Below are positions 1-5,365 of a stretch of DNA of 5,365 nucleotides, in pieces. The position numbers and the translations under genes are program-made. Position 1 is the stretch's first letter. Each line of letters begins with the position of its first letter. The stretch is from Candidatus Hodarchaeota archaeon. Its GTDB lineage: Archaea; Asgardarchaeota; Heimdallarchaeia; Hodarchaeales; Hodarchaeaceae. The notes under the pieces were generated by a model. That model made no database searches. It had not been told where the DNA came from and worked only from the letters and a program-made list of their open reading frames with translations. Where the stretch lies: the NCBI GenBank assembly GCA_016840305.1, contig JAEOSP010000451.1, positions 1 through 5,365 of the forward strand, given 5' to 3'.

Positions 1-832
1 ATGTTTTCACGGATAACCCCGAACTTGAGAAGTTAAGGTTATGAGTTGCATTTAACGATAATTTCAGAGCCAGATTCGTGCCGATTGCAAGAGTGAAATT
101 AGTTATTATCAAATAGGTTATAACGTAATAAATCCTTTTATTACATCCGATCGGCATCTTATTAACCGGTTAATTAACTCGCCAAACCATAAAAAACTAA
201 TTAGATCCTCCGTAGAATCTGAAGGAGAATCGTTTGCAACAGTCAGAAATTTCAGTAAAAAATCGAAAGAAAATTGCATACTATGGGCGAACGCAATAGA
301 TTTAGCATTAAACATATCTCCATGGCAACTACAGTTTTCAATTAACTATCCCAACTACGCAGATATAAAAACCCTTCCCGAAATCGCAAGTTGGTTAGCC
401 AGTAATAATGCACGAGAACAATTTATGAATGATATGGAAGCTGGATTCTTAAAGGACAACTCACTTACCAGCAATAGTAAAGTATTGACATTTAATGATT
501 TTGTTATTTTAACTCGATCGAGTCCTGCTAAGTCTCTCGGTATTGGGGCTATTAAAGGGAACTTGGGTTTAGGAGCTGACGGTGATCTCAACATTTTGGG
601 TTTGAATTTAAACGATACAAATATTTCAAGTGATTATGAAAGTTTCAAATCTGCTCTTGTTAACATGGAATATGTAATTAGAACAGGTGAAATATTAAAA
701 GATCACGACAAAATCAACTTAAACAGTTCAGGTAAAATCTTTTGGGCTTCCGGTAAACCAGAAAAAGAAGAAACTAAATCTATCCTGGCAAAGAAAGAGA
801 ACTTCTTCCAAAAATATTACTCGAATTTCTAA
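1..832 (+). pseudogene. fmdA: Formylmethanofuran dehydrogenase subunit A-like C-terminal half, frame-disrupted
   Basis: FmdA/FwdA is the amidohydrolase-fold subunit that hydrolyses formate and formylates methanofuran in the archaeal C1 (methyl-branch Wood-Ljungdahl) pathway. From 62 to 832 one frame stays open for 256 codons. It reads like the family C-terminus: 'LWANAIDLALNISPWQ' (281-328) matches the 'LQWAxGLELALLxxDPW' region, followed by 'LPEIASWLASNNAREQ', 'ILTRSSPAKSLGI' (508-546), 'GNLGLGADGDL' (558-590), 'YVIRTGEILKD' (671-703) and a terminal 'FFQKYYSNF'. The family motif 'TTDHPN' appears as 'SINYPN' (338-355), so the metal-site Asp is Asn (AAC, 344-346) and the His is Tyr (TAT, 347-349). 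Upstream, a second frame (3-41) gives 'VFTDNPELEKLRL', then TGA at 42-44. Joining it to the downstream frame needs a shift near 42-62. The frame from 62 has no ATG, GTG or TTG start before 425, too far inside the domain to be natural. Full-length FmdA is about 550-570 residues, so the N-terminal half would lie left of the window. A sequencing indel could explain the frameshift but not the motif loss. Family identity is fairly secure; pseudogene status is likely. Confidence 0.72.
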
Positions 833-956
833 GATTCGTACACCATAACTATCAAGAAAGAAATATTGAGAAAGATAGTATAATATTATCTAAATTTAAA
901 GTGTTAATAGCATGCGAAGCTCTAAGATTTCTTTTATCAAATTAAATAAATGCAGT

Positions 957-978
957 AAAAATATAAAAATAAAAAAAA
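957..978 (-). terminator. Oligo-T transcription terminator of the solute-binding protein gene
   Basis: Read on the minus strand just after the stop codon of the 985-3714 gene, the sequence runs TTTTTTTT, A, TTTTT, ATA, TTTT. Runs of T in the non-template strand without a strong hairpin are the usual intrinsic terminator in archaea. The tract sits 7 bases past the stop codon and faces the convergent fmdA-like remnant. The plus-strand remnant shows no comparable T tract in 833-984. Its only candidate is a weak inverted repeat there (ACTATC at 848-853 with GATAGT at 874-879). Confidence 0.6.
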
Positions 979-984
979 GAGATA

Positions 985-3714
985 TTAGGTAATTTTCTTC
1001 TTCTTTTTCAAGAGTATAATTGAACTAACGGAAGTAATTGCAAAGAATACTATCCACAATTCAAATCCCGGAATTCCTGGACCTGGTGCTGATTCGTATA
1101 TATCAACAATAACCTCTATATTATTAGACATTGTTGTGCCATCTACATTTTTCGCCACCACAGCAAAATAATATGTTCCATCTGAGTAATCAAACACTTC
1201 GAAGGTTAAATCGGTAACATCATTGAGGAGTAAAGTTAAGCTACCGTTAATTTCTGTAATTGGACTTGAGTAAACGTACAGTGAATAGGTATCCGCAAAA
1301 GTAGAAGGCGTCCATGTAAGATTGAAGTCTCCATTCGTGTCAGGGCTATCAGCGTCTGAAGATAATGTAAATGGCGCAGGGTAAACCGGAAATTCGACAA
1401 CAACTTCTATATTGTTGGATAATGTTGTACCAATTGTGTTTTTTGCAACAACAGCAAAAAAATACGTTCCATCTGAGTAACCTGATGCATCGTAAGATAA
1501 ATCGGTAACTTCGTCCAGAAGTAAAGTTAAACTACCGTTTATATCAGTAATTAAACTTGAATAGACGTACAGAGAATAATTATCTGCTTTATATGACGAA
1601 TCCCAAGTAAAATCGAAGACACCATCCTCGTCAGGACTCCCCGCATTTGAAGATAATGTAAACGGTGATGGTGGGGCGGGAATATCTATGGTTACCAACA
1701 CATTGTTTGATGATGTATTACCATTTCCATTTTGCGCTACTATCTGAAAGTAATAATTTCCGTCTGAATATCCGATTACTTCATAAGATGTATCCGTAAC
1801 TTCGTCCAATAGGAGGGTTACACTCATGTCGATAACAGTGATTGGGCTGGAAGACATATATAGCGAATAGTTATCCGTGTAGGTTGAAGACGACCATGTA
1901 ATATTGAAGTCTCCGTCAGTATCTGGAACATCAGCATCAGAACTTAGCACCGAAAGTCCGGGTAAAATTGGATTCATCCATTTGCAGGGGTAAAAGTTCC
2001 ATTTATTTAATGCGTTTTGTTGATAACCGGTTAAATCTTTGTTATATGCATCAAAAACATAAGGATTATAGCCCCAAGCCCATGGATAATCTTCTTCGAT
2101 GAGTAATTCTTGAATCCTATCATAAAGCGCTTCTCTTGCTATGGGATCAACTTCAGATAGAGCTTCTTCCATTAAAAGTTGTACGTTGTCGTTCAAAACT
2201 AGGGGATTTCTTCCTGCTTGTTCTGCTGCAGTATACCCATTATATTGAGCACTATTGTAAAGTGATGTATTGGAAAATAACGAATTAATGAAGTTGCTTG
2301 GGTCGTTATAGTCCATCGCCCACCCCCACCAATAGAGTTGAAGCATGTTTCTATGCTTTCCACCTAAATCCATTGTTCTATTGTAATATTCCTCATACAA
2401 CATTTCTTCATCTACTACAACGATTCCAATTTTTCCTAGATTATCTTGTAATAAGACTGAGAGAGATTGTCTGAATGTGTTTCCAGTATTATAACTAAAG
2501 TTAACGGATAAAAATGTAGCCGCTTGCCAAAGCGCTTCGTGGGGTCCACCTGAAGTCACATCCCATCCACTACCAAAACCCATAGATTGTACGAGCGTAC
2601 GAGCGTAAGAAACGTTTAATTCAGCTGCATCAAATGTCGAGTTTGCATATATCATACCATCTGGAAGCGGTGATTTCGCTCTTACTACGCTTCCTTCTTT
2701 TAAAGTATTGATAATACTATCGTAATCGATCGCATAAGAGATGGCTTCTCTCCATGTGGTATTAATAAGCTCGTTATTCATCCCCAAATAATGAATTTGA
2801 TTGCTTGTGGTACTTGTATTTAAAAATATAATATCAGGAGAAGCCTTAAATGCTGTGTAGTAAGTAGGAACAGTAGCACTGATAAAGTGAACATCACCCG
2901 TTAATAACGCAGTGTTTCTAGCGTCTGGATTTACAATTTGCACGAATTTCATATTGGTTATATTCGCTTTTCCTTTCCAGTAGCTATCAAAGGCGTGGAA
3001 ATTTACCTCTGTATCAAGTGTATAATTATCGTAAACGAAGGGACCCGTTCCGACGAGGTCTCCGGTTAGCGTATCTATATAGGAAGTTGGAGGAGTTGAG
3101 GAGGGAGATAACATAAAAGAACCACTGAAACATAATAAAGCTTCGAACGGTACGTAAGGGTCGTTCAAGACAAATGTGACGTTATAATCGTTATTCTTTA
3201 TTATGTTCGATACTATGGGTCTTCCGTCTGGAAATGTGTATAAACTTTCGAAGACTGAAACATGATCAGTATTTGTTCCTGTTTCATTTAATGCCCAATT
3301 CAGTCTATTCCACGTGAAAATAACGGCGTCAGCGTTAAAAGTAGCTCCATCATGAAACGTAACTCCTTGCCTAAGGACACATGTATACTCGGTTCCCGTA
3401 GGATTCCAAGATCCCGAGAGTGCAAGGTTAGGAATAATTGAATGATCGGGATCGCTCAGGTTATAGGCAAATAATCCTTCACAAACTTGCTCAATAACAT
3501 GAAATGAATTAGCATCCCACGCGTCATGTAGATCGAGGTTAGCAGGACCGTAGGGTATACCAACCTTAAAAAGAACTTGTTCCATCGGTTTACTTGAACT
3601 ATAGATTTCCTCGTTAGCAGGAATTAAACCTATATTTCTGTCAATATTTATCAAAGAAGTGGTTAGCAATAACGATATAGCAATTAGCACGATAAAATTT
3701 TTCTTGTTCTTCAA
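985..3714 (-). CDS. Surface-anchored ABC transporter solute-binding protein, family 5, with three FN3-like repeats
   Basis: This 909-residue protein looks like a cell-surface receptor for a peptide or oligosaccharide ABC importer (SBP_bac_5 family). Residues 1-22 form a signal peptide: Lys-rich start, then 'FIVLIAISLLLTTSLI', with no lipobox Cys. Residues 45-580 are the SBP domain: 'VCEGLFAYNLSDPDHSIIPN' (77-96), the family-typical 'LRQGVTFHDGATFNADAVIF' (114-133), 'VGTGPFVYDNY' (221-231) and 'WWGWAMDYNDPSNF' (462-475). Residues 587-872 are three FN3-like repeats. A Pro/Gly linker, 'APGPGIPGFE' (876-885), leads to a membrane helix (886-902) and 'KKKKKIT', an outside-to-inside tail anchor as in other archaeal surface proteins. 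I count about 19 N-x-S/T sequons, in line with heavy glycosylation. The start is TTG: an in-frame TGA lies 9 bases upstream, the next Met (43) would drop the signal peptide, and GAGTGA (3721-3726) is a plausible ribosome-binding site 6 bases away. No permease or ATPase gene is adjacent. Family 5 proteins bind peptides, nickel or oligosaccharides, and the ligand cannot be read here. Confidence 0.9.
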   Translation of the reverse strand: MKNKKNFIVLIAISLLLTTSLINIDRNIGLIPANEEIYSSSKPMEQVLFKVGIPYGPANLDLHDAWDANSFHVIEQVCEGLFAYNLSDPDHSIIPNLALSGSWNPTGTEYTCVLRQGVTFHDGATFNADAVIFTWNRLNWALNETGTNTDHVSVFESLYTFPDGRPIVSNIIKNNDYNVTFVLNDPYVPFEALLCFSGSFMLSPSSTPPTSYIDTLTGDLVGTGPFVYDNYTLDTEVNFHAFDSYWKGKANITNMKFVQIVNPDARNTALLTGDVHFISATVPTYYTAFKASPDIIFLNTSTTSNQIHYLGMNNELINTTWREAISYAIDYDSIINTLKEGSVVRAKSPLPDGMIYANSTFDAAELNVSYARTLVQSMGFGSGWDVTSGGPHEALWQAATFLSVNFSYNTGNTFRQSLSVLLQDNLGKIGIVVVDEEMLYEEYYNRTMDLGGKHRNMLQLYWWGWAMDYNDPSNFINSLFSNTSLYNSAQYNGYTAAEQAGRNPLVLNDNVQLLMEEALSEVDPIAREALYDRIQELLIEEDYPWAWGYNPYVFDAYNKDLTGYQQNALNKWNFYPCKWMNPILPGLSVLSSDADVPDTDGDFNITWSSSTYTDNYSLYMSSSPITVIDMSVTLLLDEVTDTSYEVIGYSDGNYYFQIVAQNGNGNTSSNNVLVTIDIPAPPSPFTLSSNAGSPDEDGVFDFTWDSSYKADNYSLYVYSSLITDINGSLTLLLDEVTDLSYDASGYSDGTYFFAVVAKNTIGTTLSNNIEVVVEFPVYPAPFTLSSDADSPDTNGDFNLTWTPSTFADTYSLYVYSSPITEINGSLTLLLNDVTDLTFEVFDYSDGTYYFAVVAKNVDGTTMSNNIEVIVDIYESAPGPGIPGFELWIVFFAITSVSSIILLKKKKKIT
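1009..1086 (-). other. C-terminal anchor: Pro/Gly linker, membrane helix and polylysine tail
   Basis: Residues 877-902 of the solute-binding protein read as a flexible 'PGPGIPGFE' linker followed by 17 hydrophobic residues starting 'LWIVFFAIT'. Five lysines follow and should stay in the cytoplasm. The order (small/Pro linker, helix, basic tail) matches archaeal C-terminal surface-anchor or sorting signals. It replaces the lipoprotein anchor of bacterial solute-binding proteins. Whether an archaeosortase-like enzyme cuts it cannot be judged from the sequence. Confidence 0.75.
1099..1956 (-). repeat. Three tandem 97-residue FN3-like stalk domains within the solute-binding protein
   Basis: Units occupy 1675-1956 (residues 587-680), 1384-1665 (684-777) and 1099-1374 (781-872), each offset by exactly 97 residues. 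Every unit begins with 'LSSxAxxPDxxGxFxxTW', continues with 'NYSLYVYSSPIT' or a close variant and 'SLTLLLDEVTD', then 'GYSDGTYYFxVVAxN' and 'SNNxxVxV'. This pattern of seven short beta strands with a conserved Trp and a 'DGTYYFxV' strand fits a fibronectin type III-like sandwich. Units 2 and 3 are closest, including at the DNA level around 1220-1280 and 1510-1570, which suggests a more recent duplication. The acidic 'DADxPDTDGDF' opening could bind a metal ion. The likely role is a spacer that lifts the binding domain off the membrane or through an S-layer. Confidence 0.85.
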
Positions 3715-3720
3715 TATTTT

Positions 3721-3726
3721 TCACTC
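3721..3726 (-). promoter_or_regulatory. Ribosome-binding site supporting the TTG start
   Basis: On the minus strand GAGTGA lies 6 bases before the TTG at 3712-3714 and resembles the archaeal GAGGTGA consensus with one base missing. It overlaps the in-frame TGA (3721-3723) that rules out a longer reading frame, so TTG is the furthest upstream conventional start. Confidence 0.5.
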
Positions 3727-3785
3727 TTTAGATTTTTTTTTATTAAAATTGATCATTTGATACTAAATAATTTCTTTTTCAGTCT

Positions 3786-3799
3786 ATATAAATTTATAT
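3786..3799 (-). promoter_or_regulatory. Candidate TATA box of the solute-binding protein gene (palindromic)
   Basis: ATATAAATTTATAT matches an archaeal TATA element on either strand. Placed about 26 bases upstream of transcription start, it would give a leader of roughly 45 bases before the TTG start, long enough to include the ribosome-binding site. A weaker AT element at 3762-3775 is an alternative. Its symmetry also allows divergent use. Confidence 0.4.
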
Positions 3800-3845
3800 G
3801 GGTTTATTACTAGCAGAAGCATGAAATTTAGCTAGAGTCCATCTC

Positions 3846-3859
3846 TTTTACTAGTAAAA
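3846..3859. repeat. Perfect 14-base palindrome, possible operator
   Basis: TTTTACTAGTAAAA is identical to its reverse complement and lies near the middle of the divergent intergenic region. A related half, TTACTAGC, occurs at 3807-3814. It could be an operator for a dimeric helix-turn-helix regulator. There is no direct evidence beyond symmetry and position. Confidence 0.35.
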
Positions 3860-4010
3860 ATTTAAGATTTTACATCATGCAAAGCTTCTTTATCACTGGC
3901 TATACAAAAAAAGAACTGGCATATCATTTGATATTATTAGCAGAAATTCTTCCAGAAAAATAATAAATAAAAGAGTTTCACGAATAGAATATTCACTTTT
4001 TTTGAGTAAA

Positions 4011-4018
4011 TTAAAATG
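4011..4018 (+). promoter_or_regulatory. Candidate TATA box of the beta-propeller gene, suggesting a leaderless transcript
   Basis: TTAAAATG is centred about 28 bases before the ATG at 4042, the spacing expected when transcription begins at or next to the start codon. No Shine-Dalgarno-like purine run precedes the ATG, in line with leaderless initiation as is common in archaea. A short inverted repeat (ATGTA at 4016-4020, TACAT at 4026-4030) lies between TATA and start and could be a repressor site. Confidence 0.4.
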
Positions 4019-4041
4019 TATTTGTTACATATTCATTTACA

Positions 4042-4959
4042 ATGGTTGACATTAAGATTAGAAGATTTAAGAACAATCCCATCATATATCCGGAATTAAA
4101 TTCGAGCATAGGTTCTAATATTACTGGTCCTTCTTTAATTCGAGTACCAAGCTGGATCGAGAACCCGCTCGGAAAGTATTATCTCTATTTCGCAGGACAT
4201 AAAGGCGCTTATATCAGATTAGCCTATGCTAATAAATTGGATGGCCCTTGGGAGGTATGCGGAAATGGTAGCCTTCACATTGAAGAATCTTATTTCCCTA
4301 CGGAACCACCCGACCACAAAATTAGGAGTAATATCCCGGATGAAAATGTCCCACATATCGCTTCTCCCGACGTTCATGTGATTGAAGATAAGAATGAAAT
4401 TCGGATGTACTTTCATGGTTTAGAAGCAAAAGGGCGTCAATTAACTAGATGTGCTATCTCAAAAGATGGGATTCAATTTAAAGCCAATCCGGAAATCTTA
4501 ACACCACCTTATCTTCGAGTTTTCCATTTTAACGGATATTATTACGGTATGAGCATGCCAGGTATATTTTATCGGTCTTTAAACGGCCTGGATCAGTTCA
4601 AAATGGGGAAGAGACTCTTTCCTATGACCATGCGACACTCTGCCTTGCGGATTGTCAATAATCAGCTACAGGTATTTTGGACAAATGTAGGGGATTCTCC
4701 GGAAAGAATCTTGCTTTCGACTATTGAATTAACTGAAGATTGGTTAAAATGGAAACCCTCCGATCCTATAGAAGTTTTACGGCCTAAAATAGACTGGGAA
4801 GGTGGAAATTTGAAACCAAATCCCTCCAAGCGGGGTCCGATCTATGAAAAAGTATGTCAATTGCGTGATCCCGCCATTTATGAAGAGAATAATAAACTAT
4901 ATCTATTATATGCTATAGCTGGAGAGAGCGGGATAGCTATTGCCGAATTAAAAAGTTAG
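4042..4959 (+). CDS. Five-bladed beta-propeller protein, GH43/GH32/GH130-like glycosidase fold
   Basis: This complete 305-residue protein lacks a signal peptide or membrane helix, so it is likely cytoplasmic. It resembles a conserved group of putative glycosidases with the five-bladed propeller shared by GH32, GH43 and GH130. Visible blade elements are 'NPIIYP' (12-17), 'GPSLIRVP' (29-36), 'GKYYLYFAGHKGAYIRLAYA' (44-63), 'PHIASPDVHV' (104-113) with 'EIRMYFHG' (119-126), 'YYYGMSMPGIFYRSLNGLD' (166-184), 'RHSALRI' (198-204), 'QVFWTNVGDSPERILLSTIE' (210-229) and a closing 'QLRDPAIYEENNKLYLLYA' (273-291) with 'GESGIAIAEL'. Polar residues likely to line the central pocket are His53, His105, Asp110, His112, His125, His199, Arg275 and Asp276. 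The first-blade 'DP' acid common in GH43 is absent (GPS at 29-31), so the reaction may differ. The ATG start is good and no ribosome-binding site is visible. It is divergent from the solute-binding protein gene, suggesting a glycan-related role. Substrate and activity are unknown. Confidence 0.75.
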   Translation: MVDIKIRRFKNNPIIYPELNSSIGSNITGPSLIRVPSWIENPLGKYYLYFAGHKGAYIRLAYANKLDGPWEVCGNGSLHIEESYFPTEPPDHKIRSNIPDENVPHIASPDVHVIEDKNEIRMYFHGLEAKGRQLTRCAISKDGIQFKANPEILTPPYLRVFHFNGYYYGMSMPGIFYRSLNGLDQFKMGKRLFPMTMRHSALRIVNNQLQVFWTNVGDSPERILLSTIELTEDWLKWKPSDPIEVLRPKIDWEGGNLKPNPSKRGPIYEKVCQLRDPAIYEENNKLYLLYAIAGESGIAIAELKS

Positions 4960-5144
4960 ATTGCTTAATTCATAATATGAAATCTTTAAGAGGTAATGAA
5001 ATCCACGCAATAAATCTCCTTCCTTTTGATTTGAAAAAATTCTCTTTGAATAGAATAAATAAATAAATATTTGAACGGTGCATGCTAAGTTAAATTTACA
5101 ATATGCAAGAATAAATAGAAATAAAATAGAGGAATGGAACAAGA
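4960..5144 (+). promoter_or_regulatory. Intergenic region with candidate promoter of the acetyltransferase gene
   Basis: No gene is supported here. An AT element, AATAAATAAATATTT (5056-5070), could be a TATA box, giving a leader of some 50 bases. AGAGG (5128-5132) is a ribosome-binding site 12 bases before the ATG at 5145, and an in-frame TAG at 5127-5129 precludes a longer start. A T-rich stretch near 5017-5030 may end transcription of the upstream gene, but it is weak. Confidence 0.35.
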
Positions 5145-5365
5145 ATGGGAATCAATTACAAATTTTATGAACCTGATAATGATTATGAGCAAATTCAAGC
5201 CGATTTATACAATAATGCCATTGGAATTTATGGAACCCCAGGTAATGCAACAGCCGACCAGATTAAAGAAAGATATAGGGTCGAAGGGTTTGATAATAAA
5301 GGTGTCCAATATGCATTTGATGATGATAAGCCAATTGCATATATTCAAACAAGGAAAGTAGTCGA
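5145..5365 (+). CDS. GNAT-family N-acetyltransferase, N-terminal part (runs off window)
   Basis: The frame is open from ATG at 5145 to the window edge: 73 codons plus two bases, with no stop. The start 'MGINYKFYEPDNDYEQIQAD' followed by 'LYNNAIGIYGTP', 'ATADQIKERY', 'EGFDNKGVQYAFDDDKPIAY' and 'IQTRKVV' fits the opening of a GNAT domain: strand 1, helices 1-2, then strands 2-3. The 'F-D-x-K-G-x-x-x-A-x-D-D-x-x-P-x-A-Y' hairpin is typical. The acetyl-CoA-binding R/Q-x-x-G-x-G/A loop would be beyond the edge. An overlapping frame starting at ATG 5134 gives a Met-rich sequence with no family resemblance, and its ATG lies one base after AGAGG, too close for ribosome binding. The family call rests on the N-terminus alone, and the acceptor substrate is unknown. 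Confidence 0.65.
   Translation, partial: MGINYKFYEPDNDYEQIQADLYNNAIGIYGTPGNATADQIKERYRVEGFDNKGVQYAFDDDKPIAYIQTRKVV

Larger units (their letters stand above)
3715..4041. promoter_or_regulatory. Divergent intergenic control region with palindromes and short repeats
   Basis: These 327 bases separate the divergent solute-binding protein and beta-propeller genes and contain no convincing gene. They hold a perfect 14-base palindrome, ATATAAATTTATAT (3786-3799), and a second one, TTTTACTAGTAAAA (3846-3859). ATCATTTGATA occurs twice (3752-3762, 3923-3933). TATTAYTAGCAGAA occurs twice (3805-3818, 3932-3945). Such repeated and symmetric sites fit binding sites for a dimeric regulator acting on both genes, but AT-rich DNA makes some symmetry by chance. 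No regulator gene is in the window. Confidence 0.45.

Noticed and set aside
1..36. ATG at position 1 as a gene start
   Set aside because: The frame stops at 34-36 after 11 codons. The neighbouring frame carries the more FmdA-like sequence.
118..315. Minus-strand 65-codon frame
   Set aside because: Antisense to the FmdA-like coding frame, with no recognisable motif.
355..594. Minus-strand 79-codon frame
   Set aside because: Antisense to the best-conserved part of the FmdA-like C-terminus.
425..832. A 135-residue protein starting at ATG 425
   Set aside because: The same frame carries family-typical FmdA sequence for over 300 bases upstream, so this ATG is internal and not a true start.
848..879. 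ACTATC / GATAGT inverted repeat as a terminator of the FmdA-like gene
   Set aside because: Arms of six bases with a 20-base loop and no T tract after it; too weak to call.
2591..2606. Tandem ACGAGCGT repeat
   Set aside because: Lies inside the solute-binding protein and encodes ordinary residues (around 'YARTLV'); likely chance.
3715..4041. CRISPR-like or mobile-element termini from the short repeats
   Set aside because: Only two copies of each repeat, unequal spacing, and no transposase or target-site duplication.
4219..4416. Minus-strand 65-codon frame
   Set aside because: Antisense shadow of the propeller gene.
4948..5142. Minus-strand 64-codon frame
   Set aside because: AT-rich intergenic sequence giving a Phe/Tyr/Leu-rich translation, with no family resemblance; overlaps the propeller gene's end and promoter elements.
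5134..5361. Plus-strand 75-codon frame rich in Met and Ile
   Set aside because: Overlaps the GNAT-like frame from 5145, which has coherent domain sequence; the ribosome-binding site is one base from this ATG.

Overview
The window is AT-rich and reads as an archaeal chromosome fragment, most probably from an Asgard (Promethearchaeota, Lokiarchaeia-like) genome. The evidence is indirect. There is a remnant of an archaeal C1-pathway gene (formylmethanofuran dehydrogenase subunit A). A large exported solute-binding protein carries FN3-like stalk repeats and a C-terminal 'PGxxIPGFE + hydrophobic helix + polylysine' anchor of the kind I associate with Asgard surface proteins. Promoters look like TATA boxes, one start looks leaderless, and a terminator looks like an oligo-T tract. 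No 16S rRNA or universal marker gene is present, so the taxonomic call is an inference.

Layout: (1) 1-832, plus strand: the C-terminal half of an FmdA/FwdA-like amidohydrolase, broken by an in-frame TGA and/or frameshift within the first 62 bases. It has lost the Asp of the 'TTDHPN' metal-site motif and is best read as a decaying copy. (2) 833-984: convergent intergenic region with a strong oligo-T terminator for the minus-strand gene. (3) 985-3714, minus strand: a 909-residue family 5 (peptide/oligosaccharide type) ABC-transporter solute-binding protein with signal peptide, SBP domain, three 97-residue FN3-like repeats and a C-terminal membrane anchor, starting at TTG. (4) 3715-4041: a 327-base divergent regulatory region with palindromes and short repeats. 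(5) 4042-4959, plus strand: a cytoplasmic five-bladed beta-propeller protein of the GH43/GH32/GH130-like fold. (6) 5145 to the window edge, plus strand: the N-terminus of a GNAT-type acetyltransferase whose frame is open at the right edge.

The solute-binding protein and the beta-propeller enzyme are divergently transcribed from one intergenic region. A plausible joint role is capture of an oligosaccharide or glycoconjugate at the cell surface followed by intracellular glycoside processing. The permease and ATPase subunits are not in the window, so this link rests only on gene order and family knowledge. I found no CRISPR array, rRNA, tRNA or insertion sequence.
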